From the NCBI GenBank assembly GCA_019648995.1, contig BLXT01004129.1, positions 768,245 through 797,380 of the forward strand: 29,136 nucleotides of DNA, read 5' to 3'. Of this stretch, positions 20,598 through 29,136 are shown one piece after another; position 1 is the first letter of the stretch, and each line of letters opens with the position of its first letter. The translations under genes were made by a program, and so were the position numbers. Origin of the DNA: Plakobranchus ocellatus (taxonomy: Eukaryota; Mollusca; Gastropoda; Plakobranchidae). The notes under the pieces were generated by a model, which saw only the letters and a list, made by a program, of their open reading frames with translations, searched no databases and was not told the origin of the DNA.

Positions 20598-20787
20598 TCA
20601 TATAGAAAGGCCTATATATTCCCCTCCGGCTCTATTTTTTCTTCATTCCTCACGCTCTCAAACTCTGTCTTGTATTAATTCTAAGGCATAGTGCTGTTAC
20701 TTGGCTTAGTTTTGTTTAATAGTAGAAAACGTTGTTGTGCGAACAAACGGCAATGGTCATTCATCCAATTTCGAGGTTACGTGATGC

Positions 20788-20905
20788 ATTGTTTGGATAA
20801 TTATCGTGAGCTGTTTGTACAATTGTGCGGTACTTATTCATACAATATTGTTCAGATAAATGGTGTGAATTATTTGTACGATTGTGCAAATAACTACTCC
20901 GAATA
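20788..20905. repeat. Degenerate 59-bp tandem pair
   Basis: The units begin ATTGTT(T/C) at 20788 and 20847 and share GATAA, GTGAG/GTGAA and TTTGTACAATTGTGC/TTTGTACGATTGTGC at the same spacing. The weak 71-codon frame here (20691-20906) mirrors this duplication and is unrecognised. Confidence 0.5.
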
Positions 20906-21604
20906 GTTATTAGATCCAGCCCTTAGTAAGCTAAGATATTTTACTCTGCTCCTTTGTCTAAAGGGCTTAACCCAGCATGCCATGCCTTCAGTTTGTCAGA
21001 AAACTGGTGTAAAAATTCACCATTAGACTTAAGAACATAAAAGCCAGGCAAAATTGTTTAATGTGGAGCACTTAGCTTTCTATCCTGAGAACTAAGGACA
21101 AGAAGCGTGGCTTTTCTCATATTGTGAATAATCTAATGTAGGGTATGAAAAATATAGTATAACTTGCTACTTTAGGGAAGCTTGCCTAGGTCTCACTTCT
21201 GTTCCAAATGTCCAGACCCAATCTAAGCTTTTCTAGAGTCTCATACATTTACAATTTCTGACTAATTGTCATATTTTAGAAGTTTATTAATGTTTTTAGT
21301 CTCTGAAGTTCATGGGCAAATTTCTTGATGATAAAGTTTAGTGTTTGTTTCCTGCTTTCTGACCAGATCTGCAACAAAAATATTAAACGTTTTTGATACT
21401 TAGATCTACATGTCATAAAATGTGAAATGAAATGGCCAGTTTGATTTTGATGAAAGTGGAATTTAATTTCATTTTTGAAGAGAAAGATTTAGAAATGGGT
21501 TTTACAAAACCCAGAAAGATCATTACAAACATTCAAAGTGGCAGAGCTCAATGAATCATGTAATTGCTTTTTTATCATGTATAATGCTTTTTCTTCCCCT
21601 TCAG
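20906..21604. other. Probable 5' region or first intron of USP, nothing supported
   Basis: AT-rich DNA that ends in a strong 3' splice site at 21604, so at least its distal part is probably intron. No upstream exon could be placed. Confidence 0.4.
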
Positions 21605-21666
21605 TGCTCAAACTGATCCAGAAATCAAGTGCCTGAAATAATCCAGGAGAATATTCTAAGAAAAAA
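21605..21666 (+). other. Probable 5' UTR part of the first coding USP exon
   Basis: The stretch lies between a strong 3' splice site (CCCCTTCAG ending at 21604) and the ATG at 21667. It has no ATG before the start codon. It implies an upstream noncoding exon whose donor I could not identify. Confidence 0.6.
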
Positions 21667-21727
21667 ATGCCTCGCACTGTAATCATAGCTGTGGATGACA
21701 GTGCATTCTCAGAGTATGCATTTGACT
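21667..21727 (+). CDS. USP coding exon 1 (start, strand 1)
   Basis: It encodes MPRTVIIAVDDSAFSEYAFD and ends T|GTAAGT in phase 1. MPRTV-I-AVD-S is the expected USP N-terminus. A strong 3' splice site (TGCTTTTTCTTCCCCTTCAG) ends at 21604, so 21605-21666 is probably 5' UTR, joined to an upstream noncoding exon I could not place. Confidence 0.92.
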
Positions 21728-24606
21728 GTAAGTGGGCACATATATCTCTTAGTCATGGTTTGTAGGATTTTCAATTACATACAGTATCTCAAAGGCTCTC
21801 TAAAGTTGACAACAACACCAGTTGAAAGTTCAAACATGGGATAGTTCAAATCAAGTATCTTGTATAACATTGGCGGCAATAGCTCAAATCAGCGTCAAAC
21901 GTTTCATGGTATGGATTCAACAAACAATTTTGGAGGAAAAATACTAGCAGCTTACCAGCAGGTATCCATAGTTCCTCATGTACAGGGTAAAGAAGACTGT
22001 CACATAAATGCACACACTGTGATGTGTTTAGAGAGGAACACATATATATGTTCATACATATTAGGATTACATAAAAATATCTTATCAGTAAAGAACAGAC
22101 TTAGAAAAATGATCAATTTTGAAGTTCATTATGAAAACAGTTTTTGAAATGTAGGAAAAGAATTCATCGACGTATGCTTGGCTGTTCCGGGTTAAACCTT
22201 GTCTTAGAATATGATTCAATAGCAATACTTTTCCTTTTGACTTTGATGCTCAACGGGTCTGTAAATCTATTTACTTTGATTGTACTTTTCTTTTTTTTTT
22301 TTTTTTTTCAGTCTACTGCAAATATGTGATGTTCAAAACTGACAAGATCATTCTTGTTCATGTCTCTGAGTACACATCTCTTGTTCAAGCCCGTAAGTTT
22401 TACAAAGTGTACTATCATTCATGTTTTTTGCTGAACCAATGGACATTTATTTTAGAAATAATTTTCTCAAAAGAGCAAAAAAGAAAAAAAAAAGGATACT
22501 AATGGTATAATACTGAAATGTCTATTATTTTGCGTTAATTACAAAAGTGGGTGCAGATTCTTGATTTTTTTTCCCTTGGGATATTGGTAATTTTCTTACT
22601 TGCTTTTCTCTCTACCTTAATTTTAGTAGAAACTTGAAAAAAACCTAGTTATTCAATTTATACAGTGAATAGAGGGAAGTATAAAAACTTAATGCATGTT
22701 AGCAACATGTCACCATGTTTACACAACTGTTCTTCTTTTTCTGAATGCTTTTATTTTAGGTTCTATAAACATCATACAGTTTTGGAATATCTGATTTTGC
22801 TCATCATATTGGGTCAGTCATCTGTATGGTGACTCAAAGTAACCTAAAGCTTTGACTTCCATAGGGGAAATGTATAATTGCCTTATGTTTCAAATTTTAA
22901 AACAGTCCGAAAATTATATATTATAAAAGGACAAGACTGAGCTTGAAAGTTAATCAAAATTTTTCCTTTCATACATCAATAATTTATCTTGTTTAAGTGT
23001 TTTTTTTTTCTATTGATTTTAATTCATTGTTTTGAAGCACTGTTTAGTTAGAGCAAATACTTTCCTATGGTAGAGTTACCCTAGATATGTTTACTTCAAA
23101 TGTCTTGAAACAAATGCAGTTGAGTATCATGTCGTATTGTAGGATATTTTAAACCAAATCATTTGTATATCATAAATGTTCTTCCTATGCACTTTGGATG
23201 TTGCACCTTGTATAAGAGATTCTGCCATGTACTCTTCAAGTTCTCATTCCAAAGCATTTTAAAGGAGGGAAAAATGTAGGGCCTTCTTTAAATGCATTTT
23301 TCTTAAAATGTTATTTGAAACATTTGTCTGATTATACCTTTTCTCAAGACAAATAATAATACAAATATATTTATGTATATATGTTTGCTTTTTCAGCTGT
23401 GCTTATGACAGATCCCATTGTTGTGGCTGAGTTAATCAAAGAGGAAGAATTCAAAGTGAAGAGACTTGTAGATAAGTTCAGTGATAAGATGAAGCAATTG
23501 CACGTAAGTTTTCTTTTTTTTGGCTTATCTTTCGCAAAGTGAATCATGATAGAGAAAGTTACAAAACAATGGAAATAGGGAGAATCAAACTCTAATTATA
23601 GGAAAACATGTAACAGTAAACTTTAATGTGTTAGATTTCCATAGATTTTGACTGCAGGGGGTAATAATATAACATGCTGAGAAGCTTGATGGATGAGGAA
23701 GTTGAGTCTTGTAAGTTTCACTACCTTCTCAGGGTTGATTTATTGTACTTTTCTTTTTTAATACATGTTTCAAATCCTCTTTACTATTTATAATAAAGTC
23801 TAGAGTTGGATTACACTTACCTTATGTTTGTTTGTAACTAGCTGCTGTCAGCTAGCATTGAAATTTGGACTTAAGCTTTAAGATGATCAGATGTTACCTG
23901 TAGTTTTGCTATTTTAAATCTGTGTCACTTCAATCCAGAAGATAGAAAAGCAGCCATTTAGCTTACAACAAAAATATTAAGTTTTAATTTATTTTGATTT
24001 GTAAAGCTACATGAAATGATGATCTATAATAATGCGCCTGAAAAAAATATAGAAACTTGGCTATTTTAATTACTGCTTTGAGTGTGAATGATAAATAAGT
24101 TACAACTTTTTTTTAAGCACATTATAATTGCCTAGAAAAGGCAACAGTTTGACTCACCTTTTATCTTATCTTTATTTGATGGAGAATTATAATATTTAAC
24201 TTTGAATTGAAATTGAATGCCTTCTATGCTAAGCAACGTAAAAGTCACAGTCAAGTTCATGTGGTTAAATCTTGTAACAAAGGCAACTGGTTGGTAACTT
24301 TGACTGCTCTAAACTGTTTGCTCTAGGAGAAACTGTTTCATTTGCATCAAAATTTCATTCCATTCCCCCCTTGCCCATCTACAGTTAGGAGGCAAAGTCA
24401 AACAGATGGCTGGGAAGAGTGGTGAAGCAATCATCGCTGCAGCCAAAGAGGAGCATGCAGAACTCATTGTAATGGGAACTCGAGGCATGGGGACACTGAG
24501 ACGCACTTTTATTGGCAGCGTCAGTGATTATGTCCTGCATCACGCACATGTACCCGTGATGATCTGTCGGCAGCCAGAGCAGTCTCATGCTAAGGATCAT
24601 CACTAG
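21667..24606 (+). CDS. Universal stress protein (UspA-like), complete, four coding exons
   Basis: The coding exons are 21667-21727, 22312-22392, 23397-23503 and 24385-24606, 471 nt in all, giving 156 residues plus stop. The length is typical of single-domain USPs. The fold elements run in order: strand 1 TVIIAVDDS with D10, the usual nucleotide-contact position; strand 2 DKIILVHVSEY; helix LIKEEEFKVKRLVDKF; AGKSGEAIIAAAKEE; strand ELIVMGTRG. The ATP-binding signature G-x2-G-x9-G-S is complete (G114, G117, G127, S128). It ends VPVMICR plus a His-rich tail. The family comprises cytosolic Rossmann-like dimers that bind ATP or AMP. The role in animals is poorly known, and multigene USP families are common in molluscs. 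The ATG lies after an A-run (AAAATGC). Confidence 0.93.
21728..22311 (+). other. USP intron 1
   Basis: GTAAGT to TTTTCAG, 584 bp, with an 18-base T run directly before the acceptor. Open frames in it (for example 21860-22147) are not recognisable. Confidence 0.7.
22312..22392 (+). CDS. USP coding exon 2 (strand 2)
   Basis: A long pyrimidine tract ending TTTTCAG precedes TCTACTGC, and the donor is GCCC|GTAAGT. The exon enters and leaves in phase 1. It encodes YCKYVMFKTDKIILVHVSEY followed by TSLVQA, which is the second strand and loop of the USP fold. Confidence 0.92.
22393..23396 (+). other. USP intron 2
   Basis: GTAAGT to TTTTTCAG, 1004 bp, AT-rich. Nothing else seen. Confidence 0.7.
23397..23503 (+). 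CDS. USP coding exon 3 (central helix)
   Basis: The acceptor is TTTGCTTTTTCAG|CTGTGC and the donor CAC|GTAAGT. The exon goes from phase 1 to phase 0. It encodes PVLMTDPIVVAELIKEEEF and a charged amphipathic helix, KVKRLVDKFSDKMKQLH. Confidence 0.92.
23504..24384 (+). other. USP intron 3
   Basis: GTAAGT to CATCTACAG, 881 bp, AT-rich. Nothing else seen. Confidence 0.7.
24385..24606 (+). CDS. USP coding exon 4 (ATP-binding loop and stop)
   Basis: The acceptor TTGCCCATCTACAG is followed by 73 codons and TAG. It carries LGGKVKQMAGKSGEAIIAAA, then IVMGTRGMGTLRRTFIGS with the complete nucleotide-binding signature, then SDYVLHHAHVPVMICR. The tail HAKDHH is His-rich. The exon is the most GC-balanced stretch of the gene. 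Confidence 0.95.
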   Translation, partial: LGGKVKQMAGKSGEAIIAAAKEEHAELIVMGTRGMGTLRRTFIGSVSDYVLHHAHVPVMICRQPEQSHAKDHH

Positions 24607-25342
24607 CACTCTAGATCCACATGATACAAATACTCTCTCTCGGTCGCTCATGAATGATCACTTTTTGAGTTACAGTTTCATAAGTGGCTTGGTTTATAAT
24701 CAGAAATTTATCAAGTTTTTTAACCTAACCTTGGAATTTTCAAATTACGCTAAGAAGGCATAGCAGAGCTATCAGCTATGGCATAATAAAAAGGCATTCT
24801 AAAAGAAAGTATTCTCTTGAAATGTTTGGGCTAATGGCTTAAAAGTCAAAGCCAGTATTTTTTCTGCTTTATTTTCTCCCATATCCCTGACATTCATATA
24901 CAAAAGGTTTGTTTTTCAACTTGCTTCATTTAACTAAAAATACCCCCCCCTATACTTGCTTTTCAATGCTTTACACATTGCAAAGTCAATTTTTGCCCCT
25001 ACCTCAATTTCCCTTTTATCAAGATTGGTACAGGAGTTTAAAAATCAGTTGGTTTTTTTTTTTTGGTTTTTTTTTCTGTATTTAGCAATTTGTAAAGAAT
25101 CATCATATGTTCTGCAGCTGAAATGAGTGTGTCGTACACTTTGTTAATTTTTTTTTTTTTGCTCTCTATCTTTTATGGATAGAAATGGTTTCCTGTGTTT
25201 TGTGAAGATTGCTGAAATAATGAATATATGTCATAAAGATCCACTGCCAACTTGAACTAATCAGAGAAGTTGGAATAAGATTGATTTGCACTACATTGCT
25301 CTTGTTGCAAAAAATGATCTTCATTTCGCTTTGAATGGCATT

Positions 25343-25348
25343 AATAAA
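25343..25348 (+). promoter_or_regulatory. Candidate polyadenylation signal AATAAA of USP
   Basis: A canonical hexamer in GCATTAATAAACTT, about 740 nt after the USP stop codon. No cleavage site can be proved from sequence alone. Confidence 0.45.
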
Positions 25349-25482
25349 CTTATTTTAAGAGAAACAAATATTGAAGTAAGGGTTGACTTTGATATATTGA
25401 TATTTATACAATAATATCGTAGCTTCCCTTTGGCATATTCAACATTGAAATGTTTTCCGTATTGTTTTATACTTGATATTCT

Positions 25483-25488
25483 ATTAAA
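25483..25488 (+). promoter_or_regulatory. Candidate polyadenylation signal ATTAAA of USP
   Basis: This is the commonest variant hexamer, about 20 nt before an A-run and about 880 nt after the USP stop. It is an alternative or longer-UTR end. Confidence 0.4.
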
Positions 25489-25521
25489 GTGGCTGATACT
25501 GTGTATAAAAAAAAAAAAAAA

Positions 25522-26367
25522 TCAAACTAACTCTCTTGGTGCCATTTATCCAGTCTAGTCTACATAAACTCTTAAGTTTGTGATGGTAGCTTTGTTAATG
25601 CCTTCTTCTTCAAAGTTCAACTAACATAATTTTACATTAATTATCGCTTTAAAAAACAAATTTAATTACTTTACATTTTGATATCTCATTTTTTAATTCA
25701 TGTCTTTACCGACTTATTGCTCCCCTTTTTTCTGTTTTCTGTTTGTTAATCACATTTTTCAAAATTAAGGCAATGATTTCCAAATTGATTATGGTGCTGA
25801 GGATGAGGTAGATCATTTATTTAAATTACACATTTTTGTACCCTTTTAATTTTATCTTAATAAGATTGGTGCTTTCAGCTTTACATTTTCTGAATATTGC
25901 AATAATATTTTTTGAGTCATTAGTAGAATGTGTGCAAAATTTGGTTACTTTGGTATAACGCTGCTATTATTCTGATTATTTTAGTTGATTATATAGAACT
26001 ATTGTTTACTGCTATCTTGCTTTATTGATAACTTAAAACATGCGTATCATGGAGTAATTTTTTTTTTTAATTAGTATTGTAAGAATCATTACAAGTATCC
26101 CAAAATTGTCTTGTGCACAGTTTTTGTGCACTCATTCTGAGATTGATCCATTACTTTAGATTGAAAAAAAAAACATGATAGAAATTAAATTATGTTGATT
26201 TCCAACAAATTTCTCCTGCCTACTTCCACACCCCTTTTTTCATCCTTATTTCATCCTTATAAATATAGGAAAGGCCATTGGTCTGAAGTTTTCACACTTA
26301 TTTGTTTTTAAATTTTATAAAATAGAAAGTTTTATTTTTTGCTTGAGTTTTCAGTTCAAACACAGTG
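25522..26367. other. No feature seen (AT-rich)
   Basis: No reading frame, splice pattern or repeat that I can support. Confidence 0.4.
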
Positions 26368-27326
26368 TTAACTCACCAGGCCATGGTCTGAAACGGTATC
26401 GAGATGCTATTTTTAGCCCTTGGGCCCTGATCTTGACAATGTTTGGGGCAGCTTTTGCGAATTTTGCGAAGTACGGCAACAACGAATACAGTTAGTTTTG
26501 GAGCTTTACAGAGATGTGCAATTTGCTCTGTTTCTCCCATTTTTAGCATTCTAAATCGAGGATTGAAGACAGATACCTCCTAATAACTCAATCTGTCATT
26601 CTCAACGTGTTCCCAACCAAAACAATGTGGAGTCACGTTACAATGTGTTTGATACTTTTGAGTTCGCCGAAAATAGTGATGAAAGGTCAGATTAGCTAGA
26701 CTCATGTGATAAAAATGAAATGCTTTCTATCCCCGATCATTTCAAGAATGTCAGTATTTCGTTACATGGAGTCTTATCCCCAAACCCAATGACTAGAATC
26801 TAGAACTAAGGTGATTGAGGTTGTAAATTTTTATCTAGAATGTACATTCGAATTTAGCATGATGAACCCAGACCTAGTTATAAATGATAATTTATAATAA
26901 GGCAATAGATTGTCATATCGGGTTCCTTTAACTCTAGATCTAGACTACTCACAATATGCTTAGCGACCCTCTAGACTCCACAATTTGGAGTGAACTAGAT
27001 TTCGATCTAGATATAGATATTGCACAAATAAAATGACATAATATTTTTATCAGATTATAAATTATTTAGATCTGCTGACTGGGAACACTTTCCAAAAATG
27101 AGAAATGCATGATATTTTTAAAAAATTGTAAAAAATCAACCACATCATTAAAAGAAATAAAGTAAACACATTTATAAAGCTCTAAAATGCAAAAAATTAA
27201 AAAATGCACAATGAAAATGAAGTCTATCACAATTTAGTAGAACACTAGAATTAAAAAAAAAACTGTCTAAAATGGCCAATTTTGAAGCACAGACGAGCTT
27301 AAAATGACCAGGGCCAAGTGAGTTAA
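26368..27326. mobile_element. TTAA-flanked inverted-repeat element, about 0.96 kb
   Basis: TTAA at 26368-26371 and 27323-27326 flanks inverted ends: left CTCACCAGGCCATGGTC, and the complement of the right end CTCACTTGGCCCTGGTC (14 of 17 matching). A TTAA target is used by piggyBac and Kolobok superfamilies, but these ends lack the piggyBac CCC start, so the class is open. Inside, a frame around 26600-26700 reads NVFDTFEFAENSDERSD before a stop, which could be a worn acidic transposase N-terminus. Nothing catalytic is visible. AGATCT-type hexamers occur at 26936 and 27005. Confidence 0.5.
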
Positions 27327-28880
27327 AACTTTTTGTTACTTATCTGATAGTGCATGTCATTTGTCCAAGGTGTTTGTGTGTTAGTGATAATTTATATTAT
27401 TTTTTCCACCTCAGATTTTTTTAATTCTTTGTTTTAATTCCATGTTGAATTATTATGATATTCCTGCCAAATATATATAATGTGTAAGAGATCAATTGCT
27501 GATTTAAGACAGCTGTTATTTTGCTTAGAATTTTTCGACATAATTTTTGGGAGAAATGAAATTAAAGTACATGTCTTTTTCTGCCGCTGTTTAGAAAAGA
27601 GGGCAACAACTTTGTATACAGCCGAGTCTAAGATTGATAGGTTTACAATAAATTTCTATTGTTACTTACTTTTATGTACAGTAAAAAAAAAAAAAAAGAA
27701 AAAACAAGAGAAGAAAAAACGTATATCAAACACATGCAAGAAATAGTTGCATTTCTATTTTTAATTGGTATCATCCCTAGGGCTAGTCCTTTGATTGGAT
27801 TATATGGGAAAGATCACAAGGGAGTCTAAAAGAGTTGTCGTGGAATGTAAAGGGGAAAATCTAAAGAGATAGGTATAAACAACAATAAAGTTATAGTTTC
27901 AAAAAATACATAAACTAGGGGAAAAGAAAGAGGTGCAGCCAATTTTAAAAAAAAATATTTTATTTGTATAGGTTGTAATATCATGAATTCAGTTTTGTTT
28001 GTCATTTTAAATACAATTGTGATTGCAAAATGAACGCAACATATTATATATGTATGTTTTGATGCATGTTATGTAAATTGTCTCGTTTGACTTTTATCGC
28101 TTTTTTTCTTCGTTAAAATTAAACAATCTCATACTGCCTTCAATTTTTCTACATAAAATTAAAAGATTATCGGAAAAGGTAAATTTTTGTTCAGGTTTCA
28201 TTAATCACTCCTGCATCTTGCTTATTTCTGAAATGATAACTTATTGTGATTTAACAGACTGCTGACCATTATCAGCATGTGTACGCTCGTGGCAGCTGAT
28301 TTCATTGTAATAAGTTTAGTTTTATAACCCATTGTGCTGACTTTTCTTCACTTTTCACATGTTTGTACTGCTCCATACACAAAAGAGTATGCTGGTTGAT
28401 TTTTAAAAATTCCAGTCCAATTAAATTGGAAGTTTAATTTTGGATGTGCCTGGAAAATGTGATATGGCTATTTTCAGTGAGAATGGGGATCTGTCTGAAG
28501 GATTAAAAAATTATGTTGGATTCAAGAAATGAGCTTGGTGCTCATATTTTTTACAAAGAATCTGGGAAAGAAGTAAGTTACTTAACCTTTTTTTTTTTTT
28601 TGGCCTTGGCTCTGTCATTTGTGACATCAAAATTACTGACATATTGAACAATTTCTTTTCCTCTACATGCCACAGGCCTTGCAGCTGGTGGCGTCTATGA
28701 CAGCCCCTCTGTAATGCTTCAGAGTCAAATGCAAAATTGTAATCTTAGAAGTAGAATGTACTTATACACTCCCGGAAGGTTTATTTCTTGAAATCTCTTT
28801 CTCCAAAGCAGTCAGAAATCACATTTTACAGCAGATTCTGAATCGGCAATAATTGCTCTCTCTCAATCTCATGCGTTTTG
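27327..28880. other. No gene seen (AT-rich)
   Basis: Contains an A-rich stretch (27683-27720). Frames here are Lys-rich or short. A possible donor near 28573 and acceptor near 28676 were considered but give no recognisable product. Confidence 0.4.
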
Positions 28881-28893
28881 TTCTCTTTCTTCT

Positions 28894-29136
28894 TCAGGTG
28901 CCATGCCGGCTGGCGTGGGCGATCATGGACCTCCAACCATCTCTACAGCTCATCTTTCTGATCATCTCAGATGGTTTCTCAATATTCATCCAGTCCGCCA
29001 GGCTGTCCAACATCTTTTCTCTTGGTCTTCCTCTGCCTCTTTTTCCATCAAATTTGTTCTCTTTGGCTTTACTAAATTTGAGCTTACAACCTGAAGTGAA
29101 TGGACCTGATTTTCCTTGAATAGAAGCCAACATTTT
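28894..29136 (-). mobile_element. LINE 3' end, minus strand, runs off the window
   Basis: The minus-strand frame reads GKRGRGRPREKMLDSLADWM, then SCRDGWRSMIAHASRHGT and stop. This is the same polyprotein tail as the fragment at 1279-1622 (GKRSGGRQR, EWRNIIANVCSRQGT), but clearly another copy or family and without an internal stop in the visible part. The upstream end lies beyond 29136, so whether it is truncated cannot be judged. Confidence 0.8.

Larger units (their letters stand above)
24607..25510 (+). other. USP 3' UTR, with two polyadenylation signals
   Basis: AT-rich, stop-filled sequence follows the USP stop. AATAAA lies at 25343-25348 and ATTAAA at 25483-25488. The latter is followed about 20 nt later by a genomic A-run at 25508-25521. 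Either could define the transcript end. The A-run could prime oligo-dT cDNA internally, so cDNA ends there need care. Confidence 0.5.

Noticed and set aside
20469-20678. Tyr/Ile-repeat open frame.
   Set aside because: It is only the TA microsatellite read in frame.
24309-24651. Minus-strand open frames of 65 and 88 codons.
   Set aside because: They are antisense shadows of USP exon 4.
26343-26495. Open stretch after a good acceptor (GTTTTCAG near 26354) reading RYRDAIFSPWALILTMFGAA.
   Set aside because: It overlaps the end of the TTAA-flanked element, has no donor or start, and matches nothing I know.
28440-28770. Possible plus-strand exons: ENGDLSEGLKNYVGF near 28476-28525, a donor-like AAGAA|GTAAGT near 28573 and an acceptor-like CCACAG near 28676 followed by LAAGGVYDSPSVMLQSQ.
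   Set aside because: The first stretch stops before the donor in its own frame, phases do not join, and neither peptide is recognisable. RNA data would be needed.

Overview
The window looks like nuclear DNA of an animal, most likely a mollusc and possibly a heterobranch gastropod. It is AT-rich and gene-sparse, has split genes with mostly GT-AG introns, and is full of short and decayed mobile elements. The lineage call is inference. It rests on the gene set (Deltex plus an animal-type universal stress protein) and on the abundance of AGATCT/CTAGAT hexamer tracts, which I associate with gastropod genomes. No bacterial, CRISPR or viral structure was seen.

Two protein-coding genes can be rebuilt exon by exon with matching splice phases. 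On the minus strand, from 15259 to 2487, lies a complete Deltex-family E3 ubiquitin ligase. It has nine coding exons and 553 residues: WWE, WWE, low-complexity linker, RING-H2 and Deltex C-terminal (DTC) domain. On the plus strand, from 21667 to 24606, lies a complete universal stress protein (USP) with four coding exons and 156 residues. Both first coding exons are preceded by a good 3' splice site upstream of the ATG, so both genes probably have extra 5' noncoding exons in the 6.4 kb between the two start codons. The genes are head to head and may share an intergenic control region. Nothing suggests that the proteins act in one pathway.

Region by region: 1-2486 holds a decayed TTAA-type miniature element, then a 5'-truncated LINE fragment flanked by a target-site duplication, then the downstream side of the Deltex gene. 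From 2487 to 15290 is Deltex. Its introns carry a minisatellite that copies the neighbouring exon end and splice donor, a mariner-derived fold-back element with 299-bp arms, a second copy of the TTAA-type miniature element, a GAT-rich microsatellite, a 73-bp minisatellite and two unexplained minus-strand reading frames. From 15290 to 21604 is intergenic DNA, with a dense AGATCT/CTAGAT tract at 16890-18350 and a long TA microsatellite near 20550. USP follows, with polyadenylation signals near 25343 and 25483. After it come a TTAA-flanked inverted-repeat element (26368-27326), unassigned AT-rich DNA, and a second LINE 3' end on the minus strand that runs off the window.

I did not find a clear new multi-gene system. 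The most interesting structures are the exon-donor minisatellite, the mariner fold-back, the likely GC-AG intron in Deltex, and an altered first WWE domain enlarged by a 45-bp tandem duplication.
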